DNA of 64,000 bases, from assembly GCA_028023455.1 (NCBI GenBank), contig JAQFVV010000030.1:2436501-2500500 (forward strand), in the 5' to 3' direction. A program made the position numbers and the translations under genes. Under the pieces are notes generated by a model. That model saw nothing but the letters and a program-made list of their open reading frames with translations, did not search any database and was not told where the DNA came from. This document shows, in pieces, positions 1 through 13,216 of the stretch. The DNA is from Epiperipatus broadwayi (taxonomy: Eukaryota; Onychophora; Udeonychophora; Euonychophora; Peripatidae). The first letter of the stretch is position 1. Every line of letters begins with the position of its first letter.

Positions 1-64
1 TTTCTTGTATTTTTTTCTTCGAGTTTAATCCCCGAACATTTATTGCGCCGATCTTAGTTTTCAT
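1..64 (-). CDS. LINE ORF2 start (AP-endonuclease N-terminus), cut by window edge
   Basis: On the minus strand an ATG at 64-62 opens a frame reading MKTKIGAINVRGLN and then a lysine-rich stretch, and it runs off the left edge after about 21 codons. The I-N-V-R-G-L-N pattern is the usual first beta strand of the exonuclease-endonuclease-phosphatase domain of LINE ORF2 proteins, which nicks target DNA before reverse transcription. It follows a zinc-knuckle ORF1 on the same strand, the standard two-ORF LINE order. The reverse transcriptase would lie outside the window. The clade cannot be set from 21 residues; an I/Jockey/CR1-like or Tx1-like element is possible. Confidence 0.6.
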   Translation of the reverse strand, partial: MKTKIGAINVRGLNSKKKIQE

Positions 65-109
65 TGAGTTTAACTTATATTGCGAGGGAGATTTAAATTG
101 GATCATGGT

Positions 110-349
110 TTATTCTGCCGTTTTTGTTTGCATGTTTTTTTCCTGTGGTGATTCTGTTTGTGTTTGGATACGTGTGTTATAGTGTGGTGATTTTTTTAAA
201 TTTTTTGCTTCTGGTGTGGTTAGTTCTATTTCCATCTCTTCTGCTGTGGTTTCTTCTGTTAAATTAATCTGATTATCTTCTTCCTCGTTCATTTTAATTT
301 TCTTAATTTCTCTTGCTTTTTTTGTTTTGTGTTTTCTTCCTGCTTTCAA
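110..349 (-). CDS. Small ORF bridging ORF1 and ORF2 of the LINE, or frameshifted ORF1 tail
   Basis: This frame of 79 codons overlaps the last 15 or so codons of the ORF1 frame in a different phase and stops about 45 bases before the ORF2 ATG. The product is very hydrophilic: a lysine/arginine-rich start, an acidic middle rich in E and T, and a K/Q/T-rich end. The composition looks like the low-complexity C-terminal tail of an ORF1 protein. It may therefore be the real ORF1 tail reached by a frameshift, either mutational or programmed, or simply an open low-complexity frame. No domain is recognisable. Confidence 0.35.
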   Translation of the reverse strand: MKAGRKHKTKKAREIKKIKMNEEEDNQINLTEETTAEEMEIELTTPEAKNLKKSPHYNTRIQTQTESPQEKNMQTKTAE

Positions 350-1574
350 TTGATGTGCTTTCTAGCATTGGATAGTACTGTGTTATTTTATCCATGATTT
401 CTGTGGTCGTTTTATTTATTATTATGCTTTCTGATTGCTCATCATTTTCATTTGTTTTTCCTTTAAGCTCTTTTGGTAGGTTCTCATTTTCTTTTTCCTC
501 CATTCTATTTAAATTGGGCGGGTTTTCACTGCTTTGATTTTCCTTATCTGTTTTAATTTCTCTTGTTGTTATAGTGTTTACTGGATTGCTAATTCTTTCA
601 TTTCTATTAGATATGTTGTTTTCCTGGGTGCTTTGTAGTGTAGGGTAGTTTAACTCGTCTAGTTGGTTATTTGTGTCTTCGCTTTCTGTAACGTTTCCTG
701 AGTTTTTTGATGTATTGTTTTTATTTTGTTGTGTTTGTTCATTGCATTCCGTTGCAATATGTCCTCTTCTTCCACAACGGAAGCAACCTGGCTTAAGCCC
801 TCTGACGTAAATATATAGTGTAGCTTCTTCATCGGTTATGTGTGTGGGGATATTCTCCGGGTCTACTTGTTTATTCAATTTAATTTTGAATTCAAAGCTA
901 TTGGTTAGTATGGGAATTGCTGCTTCTTTAATGTATTTTTGCTGGAAGAAAACGACTTTTCCGAAAGGATTCATCATTTTTTGGAAATCTTCCATGTTGT
1001 ATCCAAAATACGTATTTTTTAAAATTCCGGAGATATTTTTATATTTATTCTCATCGACTGTTATTAGTGCGAAATTATTTAGCGTCTTAATTCGGTTTCT
1101 AAATTGTTCTCTTTGCTCATTTTCATAAAACTGGACCGCCACATATCTGCTATTTGGATGGTCGCCTATGCATTGTACCGATTCAAGCATATTATTTTCA
1201 TGCAGTGTTTCTATTAGAAGGGATTTGGGGAAACTGTATAGTGTGCAAAGACTATCTGTTACAGTGAGTACTATTGATTTATTGGTGAAGAAACGTTTAA
1301 ACGTCAGGAAAAGTGATCAAGGTATTGTTTTGTTGAATTTCTCTCCAATTTGTTCCAGCATTTCATCAGTCCATTCAATATGAGAGGGAGGGGGATCATT
1401 TTTATTTTGATCCATAAGATTCAAGTTTTCCAAATCATCTGCTGTTGTTTTCCTGAACCTAGGACCTTTTGCCGGGCTTACGTAATCTTGGGCTTATTTT
1501 GCTATAGCAGCATATGATTTTCTCGTGCCCTGCGATGGACCACCCACCTGGTTAATCGGTTGAGCGGTCGCCAT
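303..1574 (-). pseudogene. LINE ORF1 with CCHC zinc knuckle, two in-frame stops
   Basis: One minus-strand frame of 423 codons runs from an ATG at 1574 to a stop at 303. It is broken by TAA at 1496-1494 and TGA at 1319-1317; downstream of the second stop an ATG at 1190 leaves an undamaged 295-residue stretch. In that stretch residues 136-149 read CFRCGRRGHIATEC, a perfect CX2CX4HX4C zinc knuckle as found in nucleic-acid-binding ORF1/gag-like proteins. The region before it resembles the paired RNA-binding folds of such proteins, and the tail is N/E/T/K-rich. The start MATAQPINQ followed by SYAAIAK is typical of LINE ORF1 leaders. An endonuclease ORF2 follows on the same strand. With two stops this copy is probably dead, though both are single-base changes from sense codons. 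Confidence 0.72.
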
Positions 1575-1768
1575 TTTAAGTTTTCCAATTAAAGGTATGT
1601 TTAAATTCCCTTTTTTTAAAAACAAACACTAGTATATATAACCAAAACAATTCAGTTATCCACAAAATTATAGAGTTTTGTATATTTGATTTTAAATCTA
1701 CTCTTATTAAAAAATTAAATTTGCCTGAGATTTTGGCATTAGTTATTAGATCCGCTAGCTTTTAACTA

Positions 1769-1843
<75 letters not shown>

Positions 1844-1866
1844 CATCATCATCATCATCATCATCA

Positions 1867-1963
<97 letters not shown>
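1769..1963. repeat. (TTA)n microsatellite with a central (TCA)n block
   Basis: About 195 bases of TTA/ATT trinucleotide run almost without interruption, with nine or so TCA units near 1843-1869. The reverse strand reads as poly-asparagine and poly-aspartate, but this is a translation artefact. It lies just upstream of the LINE ORF1. Confidence 0.97.
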
Positions 1964-2648
1964 CCATTTTTAAATCAGTTTTCCTTCACTATGCTTTGTT
2001 CGTTTTCTTAATCCTCATCTAATAAATTTTGATTATCTTGTATCATTACCACAATTTAAAAAAGTGAACCTTTTCGATTTCAAGTTTTATGTGTGCATTT
2101 CTACACTCTATTAGTTGATTATTTGTTTTTGTTGTTATTATCTTTTCCTCCCTCTAATAACCCAAATATATTCAAGTTAACCAGATGAATGCTAGCAAAG
2201 AGGGAAAAGGAAACAAATGGATTGCATTTTTTTTTTTATCAAATACTGAGAATATATATTTTAACATTTTTCTGTAGATAAAATGACAATAAGAAATGAT
2301 GGATAGTAAATGGTTTGAAGTAATTTGAGTTTAAAGTTTATTATATACATTTTTGAAATGAGGTACAAAGAAAACATAAGTCAAAAAAACTTAAAAATTA
2401 ATTTCGATTTTAAAACAAAAGTATTGGTTTTGTACTTTTATATTGGACTGTTTCCAACATCTAATATGTGTGTTAAGGTGCAACGAAGAAAATTTAAAGA
2501 AGCTACTCACATAAAAATGGCAAAAAATCCCATAAGCCAACCTAGTGTACCATGTATGGAAACCACTCATCAACTTTGGTCTTAGGAAAAAGTGGAGAAA
2601 TCAGGAGGAACCTCATAGATAAGTATATCAAATTACTACAGACTGTTG
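1964..2648. other. No gene seen
   Basis: AT-rich sequence with short homopolymer runs. Open frames of 60-86 codons overlap on both strands here but show no domain, no codon bias and no flanking signals, so I do not call them. Confidence 0.5.
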
Positions 2649-2960
2649 CCTTTGGAAGGATGACTCAGTTGGTTAGAGCATTACCTTAAAATTCAATATT
2701 CAAGAATTTAAGGACCTAAGTTTGAATATCATGCTAGTACTGTCACTGATCAGGCCAGCGACACCTGAAGAAAAGGGGAGACTCATACCTTTCAAAATAT
2801 TGTGCATACACTAACCTGTATGATGTGTTATTACTAACAGTTGAATGGAATATTTAAATAAAGTTAAATATTTCTAAAGACATTCAACACACATATTAAA
2901 TGATAGAAATAGTCCAATATAAAAATACAACTACAACATCATCATCACAAACCTTCAGGA
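2649..2960 (+). mobile_element. tRNA-derived SINE, copy 1
   Basis: The left end holds a tRNA-like head: an A-box-like block TGACTCAGTTGGTTAGAGCA at 2660-2679, then a degenerate B box (AGTTTGAATATC) near 2728-2740. It is followed by a body containing CCAGCGACACCTGAAGAA and a tail ending in ATC repeats and ACCTTCAGG. The body and tail recur at 44187-44402, which shows that this is a dispersed family. The head-body-tail order matches Pol III SINEs mobilised by a LINE. The parent tRNA is not certain. Confidence 0.7.
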
Positions 2961-3329
2961 AAACAAAAAGTATTGTTTCATTGATAATAAGAGAAATGAA
3001 TAGATAATTAAATATTTATATCATTAAATATTATGACTTACAATTAGATTTACAAGCATTAATGAAAACATTATTAGAGAAAAATAATTGTTGAAGAATT
3101 ATTAATAGTGTATATTATCATAAAGTATATATTTGTAAGATGAATATTATGAAATGAAGAAGAGTTGAAAACACTATTGTTTACTTCTAAATTATTTTAT
3201 AAACTAGTATGGAAAAGATGAAATTTGGTCATAAAATTAAATGTAACAAGTAACTGATATCTGCATTAAGTGCAGTAATATTGTTTCTTTATTCTATTTA
3301 CAAAAGCATCTATAATATATAAAGGTTTT
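2961..3329. other. No gene seen
   Basis: AT-rich DNA without a recognised repeat or open frame. Confidence 0.5.
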
Positions 3330-3396
3330 AAATTCATACTTTCACATGACCCTCAACCATCCATATTATCTCATATTGCTGATACACTTAAATAAG
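3330..3396 (-). mobile_element. Fragment of the ribozyme-bearing SINE (tRNA-like end)
   Basis: A short stretch matches the tRNA-like terminal part of the family found at 4081-4262 and 53455-53735, including the words CTTTCACATGACCCTCAACCATCC and TATTATCTCATATTGCTGATACAC in divided form. The ribozyme part is missing. Confidence 0.6.
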
Positions 3397-4076
3397 TTTG
3401 AACAATCGAAGTACAGTGGGTAGTAATGCTAACTAAATCCCAGATTAGTTTTTAGGCAATTAATTTTTTATCCAATCTATCAGAGCCATTTCTTTTATTA
3501 ATAAATCCAGTAGAAATGTTTGTCTTTTGTTGCTTAGCCATTTGCTCTATCTACATTTTTTTATATCTTTCCCATTGTCAACACAAATGCATGCTTCATC
3601 TTTGTTACTATGTTATCTAACTACCTCTTACCTATACATTTTTCTCTTTAAAATCATAATTCTAAAATAATATGCTTGAAATTTTCTATACAATCTATAT
3701 TTTCCATTTCCCACAAAATCCACTTTTCCAATCTTTGCTTTGTTTTTAAATGATTCATGCTTATATAATAAAGCACTCTACCTTTCATTAACAGATGTAG
3801 CCTTAACCATAATATATTGTGCACTTCCAGTTTACCACAATATATTCATAGCTTTTATACTCTTTTCTTCATTTATTCATACTGACTAATATCTTATTTT
3901 TTCTTTCATGTAAAGATCATAATTATTACTTTATAAAACTTTATTGGCCTCTTCATATGAGAATTTGATATTAAATGTAAACTTTGCATATGAACATAAT
4001 CAATTACTCTACGTTAATTAAATTATTTAAGTTTTTTCTGTTTTATTATTTTCTAAAACTAAGAATATATTTATGA
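3397..4076. other. No gene seen
   Basis: AT-rich, pyrimidine-leaning DNA with many TTT and CTTT runs. No recognised repeat or coding frame. Confidence 0.5.
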
Positions 4077-4270
4077 TTGTATATGTGTGTGGAGATGATA
4101 ATCTGGACCAACTGATGAGTGCTGGTTTAGCATGAAATACATATATTGATGATTATTTATCTTTTTGACATATGTGTAATCAAGGGTATCAGCAGTATGA
4201 GATAATGTGGATAGTTGAGGGTTACGTGAAAGTCTGAGTTCAAATTCCCTATATATTACATATAATATTG
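4077..4270 (+). mobile_element. Hammerhead-bearing SINE, copy a
   Basis: This copy begins within the leader and runs through a hammerhead motif and a tRNA-like segment to the terminal B-box-like motif GAGTTCAAATTCCC and TATAT. The same order is seen in copies at 32874-33114, 53455-53735 and 53765-53995, so the boundaries are supported by comparison. No protein is encoded. The tRNA-like part sits at the 3' end and not at the 5' end, which is unusual for a SINE. Confidence 0.75.
4094..4161 (+). ncRNA. Type I hammerhead ribozyme motif (copy a)
   Basis: CTGATGA at 4112-4118 and GAAA at 4134-4137 flank a stem II of GTGC/GCAT with a 7-base loop. Stem III is two to three base pairs after GAAA, and the predicted cleavage lies after A4145 (triplet AUA). 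Stem I pairs ACCAA upstream with TTGAT downstream (one C-A mismatch), then continues, beyond an internal loop, as ATAAT with ATTAT. The catalytic core bases are all present. The G-U closing pair of stem II and the stem I mismatch suggest an ageing copy. Confidence 0.6.
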
Positions 4271-6256
<1,986 letters not shown>

Positions 6257-6983
6257 TTCTTTTTAAACACTTTATCAATACTTTTATTTATATCAAACTA
6301 ACAGTTTTGACTGTCCTGTCATAATCAGAACTACAATATTCAAATATATAATTATACAATTATTACACTTATTCACATACTGATATACATAATTAAATAC
6401 ACAATATAAACAAAAATAATTATATATTTTAATATGACCTTTATAAATAATTATTTCCCATTTTATTACTTTAGCTTTTAAATAATTTGATCAATATTTT
6501 ATATCACTTTATTTTATTTTTTAAATTATTATTTAATATAATAATTATAACTTTAACTTTTATTTTACTATTTAATATATATTATTATCATTTTTCTTAT
6601 ATTATAAAATCAACTTCTAATCTTGTCTTATTTTTATTACATATTTCTATCAATTAACTTTACCCACATTACAAATTATTTTTTATTTTTTATTACAAAA
6701 AATTACCTACCTCTTGTTAATCCTATTTCCAAAACCCAACTGACAAAAAAATTCAAAATTTGTATTTGTTTAACACTCCCTCTATTGTCATTTTCTTTAA
6801 CTTGTTTCTTTTAATCTTTTTAAATTCCAATTATTATTAACAATTGTTTATAAAATTATTGTTCAGTGTATTAATTGTATAATTATATATCTGAATATTG
6901 TGGTTCTGATAATGACTGCAGGACAGACAAAACTGTTAGTTTGATATAAATAAAAGTATTGATAAAGTGTTTAAAAAAGTGTA
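6257..6983. mobile_element. MITE-like element with about 105-bp inverted ends
   Basis: The segments near 6260-6365 and 6866-6980 are inverted copies of each other, sharing AAACACTTTATCAATACTTT and ATATCAAACTAACAGTTTTG in reverse-complement form, with a few mismatches. The interior of about 500 bases is extremely AT-rich and non-coding. The 13-base word TATATGATCCATT occurs on both sides (6210 and 7000) and may be a flanking duplication. The layout fits a non-autonomous DNA transposon of unknown superfamily. Confidence 0.65.
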
Positions 6984-6994
6984 AATGGTATGAT

Positions 6995-7234
6995 ATGTTA
7001 TATGATCCATTCATATATGTATATATTTCCAAGAGCAGTCATCTGCATTTGACTCTAGAGTTATCTAGATCTTTATGTTATATGATCCATTCATATATTT
7101 ACATATTTCCAAAAGCAGTCATCTGCATTTGACTCTAGAGTCATCTAGATCTTTATGTTATATGATCCATTCATATATTTACATATTTCCAAGAGCATTC
7201 ATCTGCATTTGACTCTAGAGTTATCTAGATCTTT
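6995..7234. repeat. Three tandem copies of an 80-bp unit
   Basis: Units start at 6995, 7075 and 7155, each opening ATGTTATATGATCCATTCAT and containing CATCTGCATTTGACTCTAGAG. The exact 80-bp period and only a few mismatches mean recent tandem duplication. It directly abuts the preceding inverted-repeat element. Confidence 0.93.
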
Positions 7235-7306
7235 AGTTAATATAATATTAAATCATTTATGTATTAAATATGATACAAAATTGAAGTTCGTAACAAAGAA
7301 GCAAAA

Positions 7307-7600
7307 TTAAAACTAACAAAACTCTCTATACATATTGCCACTCAGTGCAAGCTAGAGTAATCATTGGATGTCAGAAAGCTTGTACATAAAATCCCTATCT
7401 AATACCTACTCACCCAGTGCTCTCAGATCCAAGACTCTTCACTAATGAAAACCACAATCTAGAAACTAGTCTCGGGATATTGGATGAGTAGGCACTAGAT
7501 AGGGATTTTATGCACAAGCCTTCTGGCATCCATTGATTATTCTAGCTTGCAATGAGAGGCAATATATATAGAGTTTTGTCTGTTTTAATGACAGTTATAA
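7307..7600 (+). mobile_element. Foldback repeat family, copy 1
   Basis: Two arms of about 95 bases are inverted copies: one opens near 7312 with AAACTCTCTATAC and the other closes near 7577 with GAGTTTTGTCTGTTTTA. Between them is a spacer of about 75 bases with GTGCTCTCAGATCCAAG. Six more copies occur at 8611, 10124, 40913, 42090, 43749 and 44510. The copies at 40.9, 43.7 and 44.5 kb have a single arm and the internal part. Confidence 0.85.
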
Positions 7601-8332
7601 GCAAGCATAAGAAATGGTGATCATATGATGTTTATTGGCTTAAAGAAGCATAATGTTGTTTAAAATTATAATAAAATCAATAGAGATGTATTTTCAGATA
7701 GAAATTAAATTTCCACCATCAGAAGCTAAAGGAAAATTGTGAAATAATTGTACATCACAAAAAAAATTGTAGCTCTCTAGCAGATCAGAACCCATGGCAA
7801 TTAGAATTAAACTGTTTACACTTTTAATACTTCAATTAAACAAATCACACAAAAAGAATAAAAATAACTGAAGTTATATACAAATTCTATAAGATTTTAT
7901 TTATTAATATATGGAAAATACTTGTACTCTAATATATCCCCAAGAGCTTGTCAATTTAACTATTGCTAAATTTATAACTAATATGATAGAGATATTACTT
8001 GAAATTAATTCTAACAAAGTTCTTTAATTGTCAATATATTAACTGCTAATTATTCAGTCTATTTTTCCATAATCAAGTGTGCAGATTTTTTTTATAATAA
8101 GCATGAATGCAAAAAAATCTGTTAAAAACTATGTATAATGAATGACTTTAATTGTTAATTTGGAAATTTTTCCACTAGATATCATACATATTTTATTTTA
8201 TCTCATCAAGACATATACTGTTTTTAACTCTTAGTTTGAAATCATTAATAAACCCGCTCTTATTGCCATAACACATATTTCAAGATCTACACTTAATTCA
8301 CAATATTTTCTGATTAATAAATACCTATGCAT
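7601..8332. other. No gene seen
   Basis: AT-rich DNA. The first bases (GCATAAGAAATGGTGATCATATGATG) carry a flank that also follows copies 3 and 7 of the foldback family, so the true family unit may extend to about 7645. Confidence 0.5.
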
Positions 8333-8605
8333 ATCATCATCATCATTTTAAGCATTATCAATCCACTGCAGAATGAAAGTGCCCAAATTTAGTCCAATTT
8401 TTCCAAATCATAATTTCTCTTCTCCACACAACATCAACAAACTTATTTATTTTATTTAATCATTGGTTGGCTCTTACTAAGTCTTTTACATATTGTAGCA
8501 GCCAATTGAAGACTTTAAATGTCCAGATAATATCTTTCTTAATATTATGTTAAGCCCATTTCCACCAACCTCTTCATTTTTCCATTGATGTCAATGACAT
8601 CTATT
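8333..8605 (-). mobile_element. RTE retrotransposon 3' end fragment
   Basis: Read on the minus strand this stretch ends in ATGATGATGATGAT, preceded by CTGCAGTGGATTGATAA, the same 3' end as the RTE copies ending at 50138 and 27395. Further in, the match to the last coding part is patchy. It is a 5'-truncated, decayed copy. Confidence 0.75.
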
Positions 8606-8610
8606 TAAAC

Positions 8611-8822
8611 AGGCAAAACTCTCCATACAGCCACTCACTGCAAGTCAGAGTAATCAATGGATGCCAGAAGGCTTGTGCATAAAATTCCTATCTAGTGCCT
8701 ACTCATCCAATATCCCCAGATTAGTTTCTAGCTTGTGGCTTTCATCAATGAGAAGCCTTGGATCTGAGAGCACTGCACCTAGATCTTATGCAACTCTCTA
8801 GCAGTCACCTTTTATCTCTACT
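8611..8822 (-). mobile_element. Foldback repeat family, copy 2 (single arm)
   Basis: It contains the arm GGATGCCAGAAGGCTTGTGC, then the spacer CTTGGATCTGAGAGCACTG and the end GCAGTCACC, in the opposite orientation to the copy at 40913. It abuts the RTE fragment directly, so one may have inserted beside the other. Confidence 0.85.
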
Positions 8823-10123
8823 CAACTACAAAACTATGAGAATGACCTCTCAATATTTTGTAGACATACAAAATTGTTGTGCATCCATACACTAAAAGGA
8901 ATATTATTGAGCAATATGTATATAATTTAAATTTTGAATATATCAATGATGGCTAATAATTGCAATAATGTAATTACTCTTCAAATTACATGATATAGAA
9001 CAAATGATATTTATAACATGGTGATTGTAATTTATTCATTGTCTATGACATTAGTTTTAAATAATTGTTAATTATTATGAATAAATCTTCAACACTTACA
9101 TTAAGATACTAATAGCAACATCACATGACTTGCTCATTTATGTGCTTCCAAAAGTGGGTCTGGAAATGAGAATTTTATAATACTATACCATTTGATGTCC
9201 ATTACTTCTATAAAAGATAATTCTAGAATATAGTGAAGATAACTCTATACATTTTAGTAGCTTTTATGAAAACTTTTCAATTATTTATGTATAAAACTAA
9301 TTATTTTTTTAGTTAGAATGCGATTGATTAAACGGAGAACATTAGACTTGAGATATTTGCTAGGTTTATACTAATCCTACTCGAGATAACGTTTATTTCT
9401 TAATATCAACATCATCATAATGCATAAAGTGGGGAAAATAAGTGCATGCATCTCCTACAGCTTATACTAAGTAGGAATTATTTAAAAAAATAATTAAATC
9501 TAGCTAATTTTCTGTTTTTAAAAAAACTATATGTAATTATATTATAGCAGTAAATATTTTATTTCAGATTATTTTTTACTATCATTTGCAGAATTATTTG
9601 TCAATGATAAAATGGTAAAGAATATGCTCACATGTCATATGATGTCCTAAAATACTAATTATATATATATCAACATTTTAGACACTTTCAGTTTGGCAAT
9701 TGGAAAATGGCTAAAACATTCCATTTACATGTCATGTGATTTCATCGGGTTTTTTTTTTGGGCTACCATTTAATACATCAAAGTCTAAATTAAACATCTA
9801 TTTTTAAGAAATTAAAAATATTAACATTGAAATTTTAAATTATTTTATTTTTTAACTTATGACAAATTACTACGATTTCAATATTGTCAAAATAAACATA
9901 CCAAATTACTACAGTCTATGACTCCGTGTTAATGCCATTACTCAATAAAACACCTCTATCTCTTATTTCTTCTAATTGACAATGCCACAATGCCTCTAAT
10001 ATTTGGTGATTTAAATTTAGCATGCTCTAAATTGAATGCTGCATATTATAAAGCAAAATTGTTTCTATAACTGTTGCAAATTAGAGGATTAAGGTTATGA
10101 TTTCAGATCCATTTAAGATTAAG
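8823..10123. other. No gene seen
   Basis: AT-rich DNA without a recognised repeat or coding frame. Confidence 0.5.
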
Positions 10124-10350
10124 GCTAAACTCTCCATACAGTAGTGTCACCCTGTACCAACCAAAGTAATCAATGGATGCCAGAAGGCTTGTACATAAAA
10201 TTTCCATCTAGTGCCAGAAACTAGTTTGGGGGTATTGGATGAGTAGGCACTAGATGGGAATTTTATGCACAAGCCTTCTGGCATCTATTGATTACTCTGG
10301 CTTGCACTGAGGGGCATTACTATATGGAAAATTTCACCTGTTTTAATAAC
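10124..10350. mobile_element. Foldback repeat family, copy 3 (two arms, short spacer)
   Basis: The left arm (CTCTCCATACAGTAG, GGATGCCAGAAGGCTTGTAC) and the right arm (GTACT-type end ATGCACAAGCCTTCTGGCAT) face each other across only about 35 bases, so transcripts could form a long hairpin. The flank after the element, with GAGCAAGCATAAGAAATAATGATCATGTGAT, matches that of copy 1 in parts. Confidence 0.85.
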
Positions 10351-10978
10351 AGTTATGAGCAAGCATAAGAAATAATGATCATGTGATATAAATAAAGATA
10401 TTAAAATATTAACATTTTTATGATGAATTCATATTTTTTAGAACAATAATTTTTTTTACAATAACTAAAACCTTACAATTAGCTACATAAGACTGTTGCA
10501 ATTAGTATTTTCTTTTATCACAAATATATTCTAATAAGACCAATGTTACATCTGTTTTAAAAATGTTTAATTTTTAATAAAGTCGGAAAATTTTAGCAAT
10601 TCTAATATTAATGAAATTCAGTCATGATTTAAATCCAAGCATTTAAATCCAATACTGTTATAATCTATCACTGATGTTGCTTGCATCAGGTACTTTGTTA
10701 GATATATATTTATTGTCAATAACTAAATATTAAAACAATGGATAGAAAAATTTATTTCCTAAAAATATGCCATATACCAATAACTATTTGTTTTTAAATT
10801 TAAATCTTATCTTGTAAAAATAAAAAGGAGATAGATAAGACCATATTAAAAATAGCCACACAACAGAAGTTACTTTTGATTGGGCATTGTTATTTATTAA
10901 TTTTTATAATTCATAATTGTTATTGAACTTTATCAATATTAATATTAATACATTGTACAGGCTTAAACCAGCATTTAT
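10351..10978. other. No gene seen
   Basis: AT-rich DNA without a recognised feature. Confidence 0.5.
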
Positions 10979-11106
10979 ATATGTAATATATGTGGAGTTC
11001 GAACTCAGACTTTCACACGACTCACCACTCTCAGTGCCATCTCATATTGCTGACCCATCTGATCACACACATGTTGAAAAGATAAATAATCACCAATATA
11101 CATATT
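10979..11106 (-). mobile_element. 5'-truncated copy of the ribozyme-bearing SINE (copy e)
   Basis: On the minus strand it contains only the part 3' of the predicted ribozyme cleavage point: TTGGTGATTATTTATC, the tRNA-like segment and the terminal GAGTTCGAACTCC. The core CTGATGA and GAAA are absent. Homology stops within a few bases of the predicted cleavage site. Confidence 0.7.
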
Positions 11107-13190
11107 GTGTAATTTTGATATCTAAGTAAAATTATTTTTAAAAATATTTTTAAAAATCGTTTTTGTATAAACGTTTTTCTTATTAAAAATAAAGGCCTTT
11201 ACCTAAATAAATAAATAAATAAACAAACAAAAGAAATAAAAAATATGAACATATAATAAATTACAGATATTAAATAAAACTCAAAATAAAATTGAAATAA
11301 TAATAACAAAATAAAAAAGATGTTTAAATAATATGTTATAAAAATTGTAATACATGAAAGTATAATTAAATATCAGTACAACATAGTTTTTTATTTTAAA
11401 AAAATCAATCCATAATTTTCTAAGTGAAGATAGAAATTAGTATTGTCTTATATAAGAAAATAAGTTAAAGAAACCATGTTAATCTAAAAAAAATAAATGC
11501 AGTTTTTTCCTTCTTTTTTTTAAAAATCTTTTCCGAATTTATTATCTAGATCACAGGAGAATCAAGAAACAACAACAAAAACTTTTTTTTTCAACATATT
11601 GATTTCAAATTATTTTCTATTTAATAAAGTTTTACAAAGTTATAATTAAAATTTTACTTTCTTTATTCTGTTTTGTGTATGTGTAAATTTTGAATAAATT
11701 ATTCATATATTAATAATTTTATATAAACTTCAGAATACAAACCGAAAATAGAAAAATGTATTTAAAGTAAAATGATTATTTTTTTTGTTTTAAATCAAAC
11801 ATTTAGTTGCTTTAAATCGCAAATGATAATTTATAATCTATCTTCATCAATTTTTTTTTATTAATGATTAATTAAATATTTTTAATAATTCCTATGCAAA
11901 TATTAAATGAAATAAATAATTGGAATCATAATTACAGATTTTACTCTAAGTATTTAAATTATTTAAGAATTATGACATTGCATTTATATGTTTAATTTAA
12001 TAGGATATTTGGTAGTTTTTTTTAAAAAACTATTTCTTTCCAAAAAAAAAAAAAAACAACTATTAACTTTTTAATAGGTTTTTAATAGAAATTATTTCAG
12101 AAGAAAAATAAAAATATTAATAATAATCTTTCATCCATTATTCTTTAATGTTTCTATTGCATCATTTCTAGATTATAACCACAAACTATTTTCTGAAAAA
12201 TTTATAAAAACAAAGCTTGGATATATTCTTTATATATCAAAGTTGTCACATGATTTCAATCTCATATAATTAATAGTAGAAACTTACACCTGGATTCCAA
12301 GAGTTCATTAAATTATCAATTTTTTTTAACAAAACACACAATAAATTTAAAATGGTGTTTGAATGACAACAACAACAACAACAAAAAAAACATAACAAAA
12401 AAATAAATTTTTGCATTACCAAATTTTCAAGTACATAAAGTAAAAAATAGATCTACAAAATTTGGAATAAGAATGAAAAGTGTTTCATAGGTTTTTTTAA
12501 AAATACTTCAATTTTCTAGTTCTAAGCATGCCAAGGCTCTTCAGTCATTTACTAAATGTTTATCTAAAGCCAATATTTCATTTTTTCAAGTTTCATTCTC
12601 ATTGTTTTATTGAATAGTATAATTTGAATCAATGCAGAGGAACTTGAAAAAAATAAAAGATAGATCCATATTGACATTTCTGTAAAATATGAAGACCAAA
12701 CTTCATACATGGCTGTTCAAAAATTAATAAATCTATTTTGGCTGGTTCTCTTTTCCAAATTTGAAGAATCTGAACAATTTCTACAATATGATACTCTTTT
12801 AGCCATTTGTATGTCTTCTAGAACTAGCCTCTATTTGTTTAAAGAGAATGTTTTTGGAGTGTTTTAGCCAAGTACCATTTTTGTCTGTAGTGCCATTTAT
12901 GGAAAGAACATTCATTCGCAAAAAGGAATTAAACATATAAATATAATTGTAGCAATAATAACAAAAAAGGTTTTAGAATCCTAATTTCATGACCATTGAT
13001 TATTGCCATGTTGAATGCATTGATTTTATGACCTCTTTTATATATTTTTAATTTGTAATACAAATACAAAAAAAAAATAAATTGAACTCCGCAACCAGTG
13101 TAAAATAAATCAGATTTATTTATTTTTTTAAAAAAGATTCATCACTGAAATATCTTTGACAAAATGTTGCAGTATTTTCTGCCATCTTTC
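11107..13190. other. No gene seen; low-complexity AT-rich DNA
   Basis: About 2 kb with many A and T runs, an (AACA)-like tract near 12366-12382 and no recognised repeat or credible open frame. Base composition becomes less AT-rich towards 13.1 kb. Confidence 0.5.
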
Positions 13191-13216
13191 TGGAACAATT
13201 ACCTGGTAAAATAGTA

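Noticed and set aside
1755-1967. Minus-strand poly-Asn/Asp ORF
   Set aside because: It is the translation of a TTA/TCA microsatellite.
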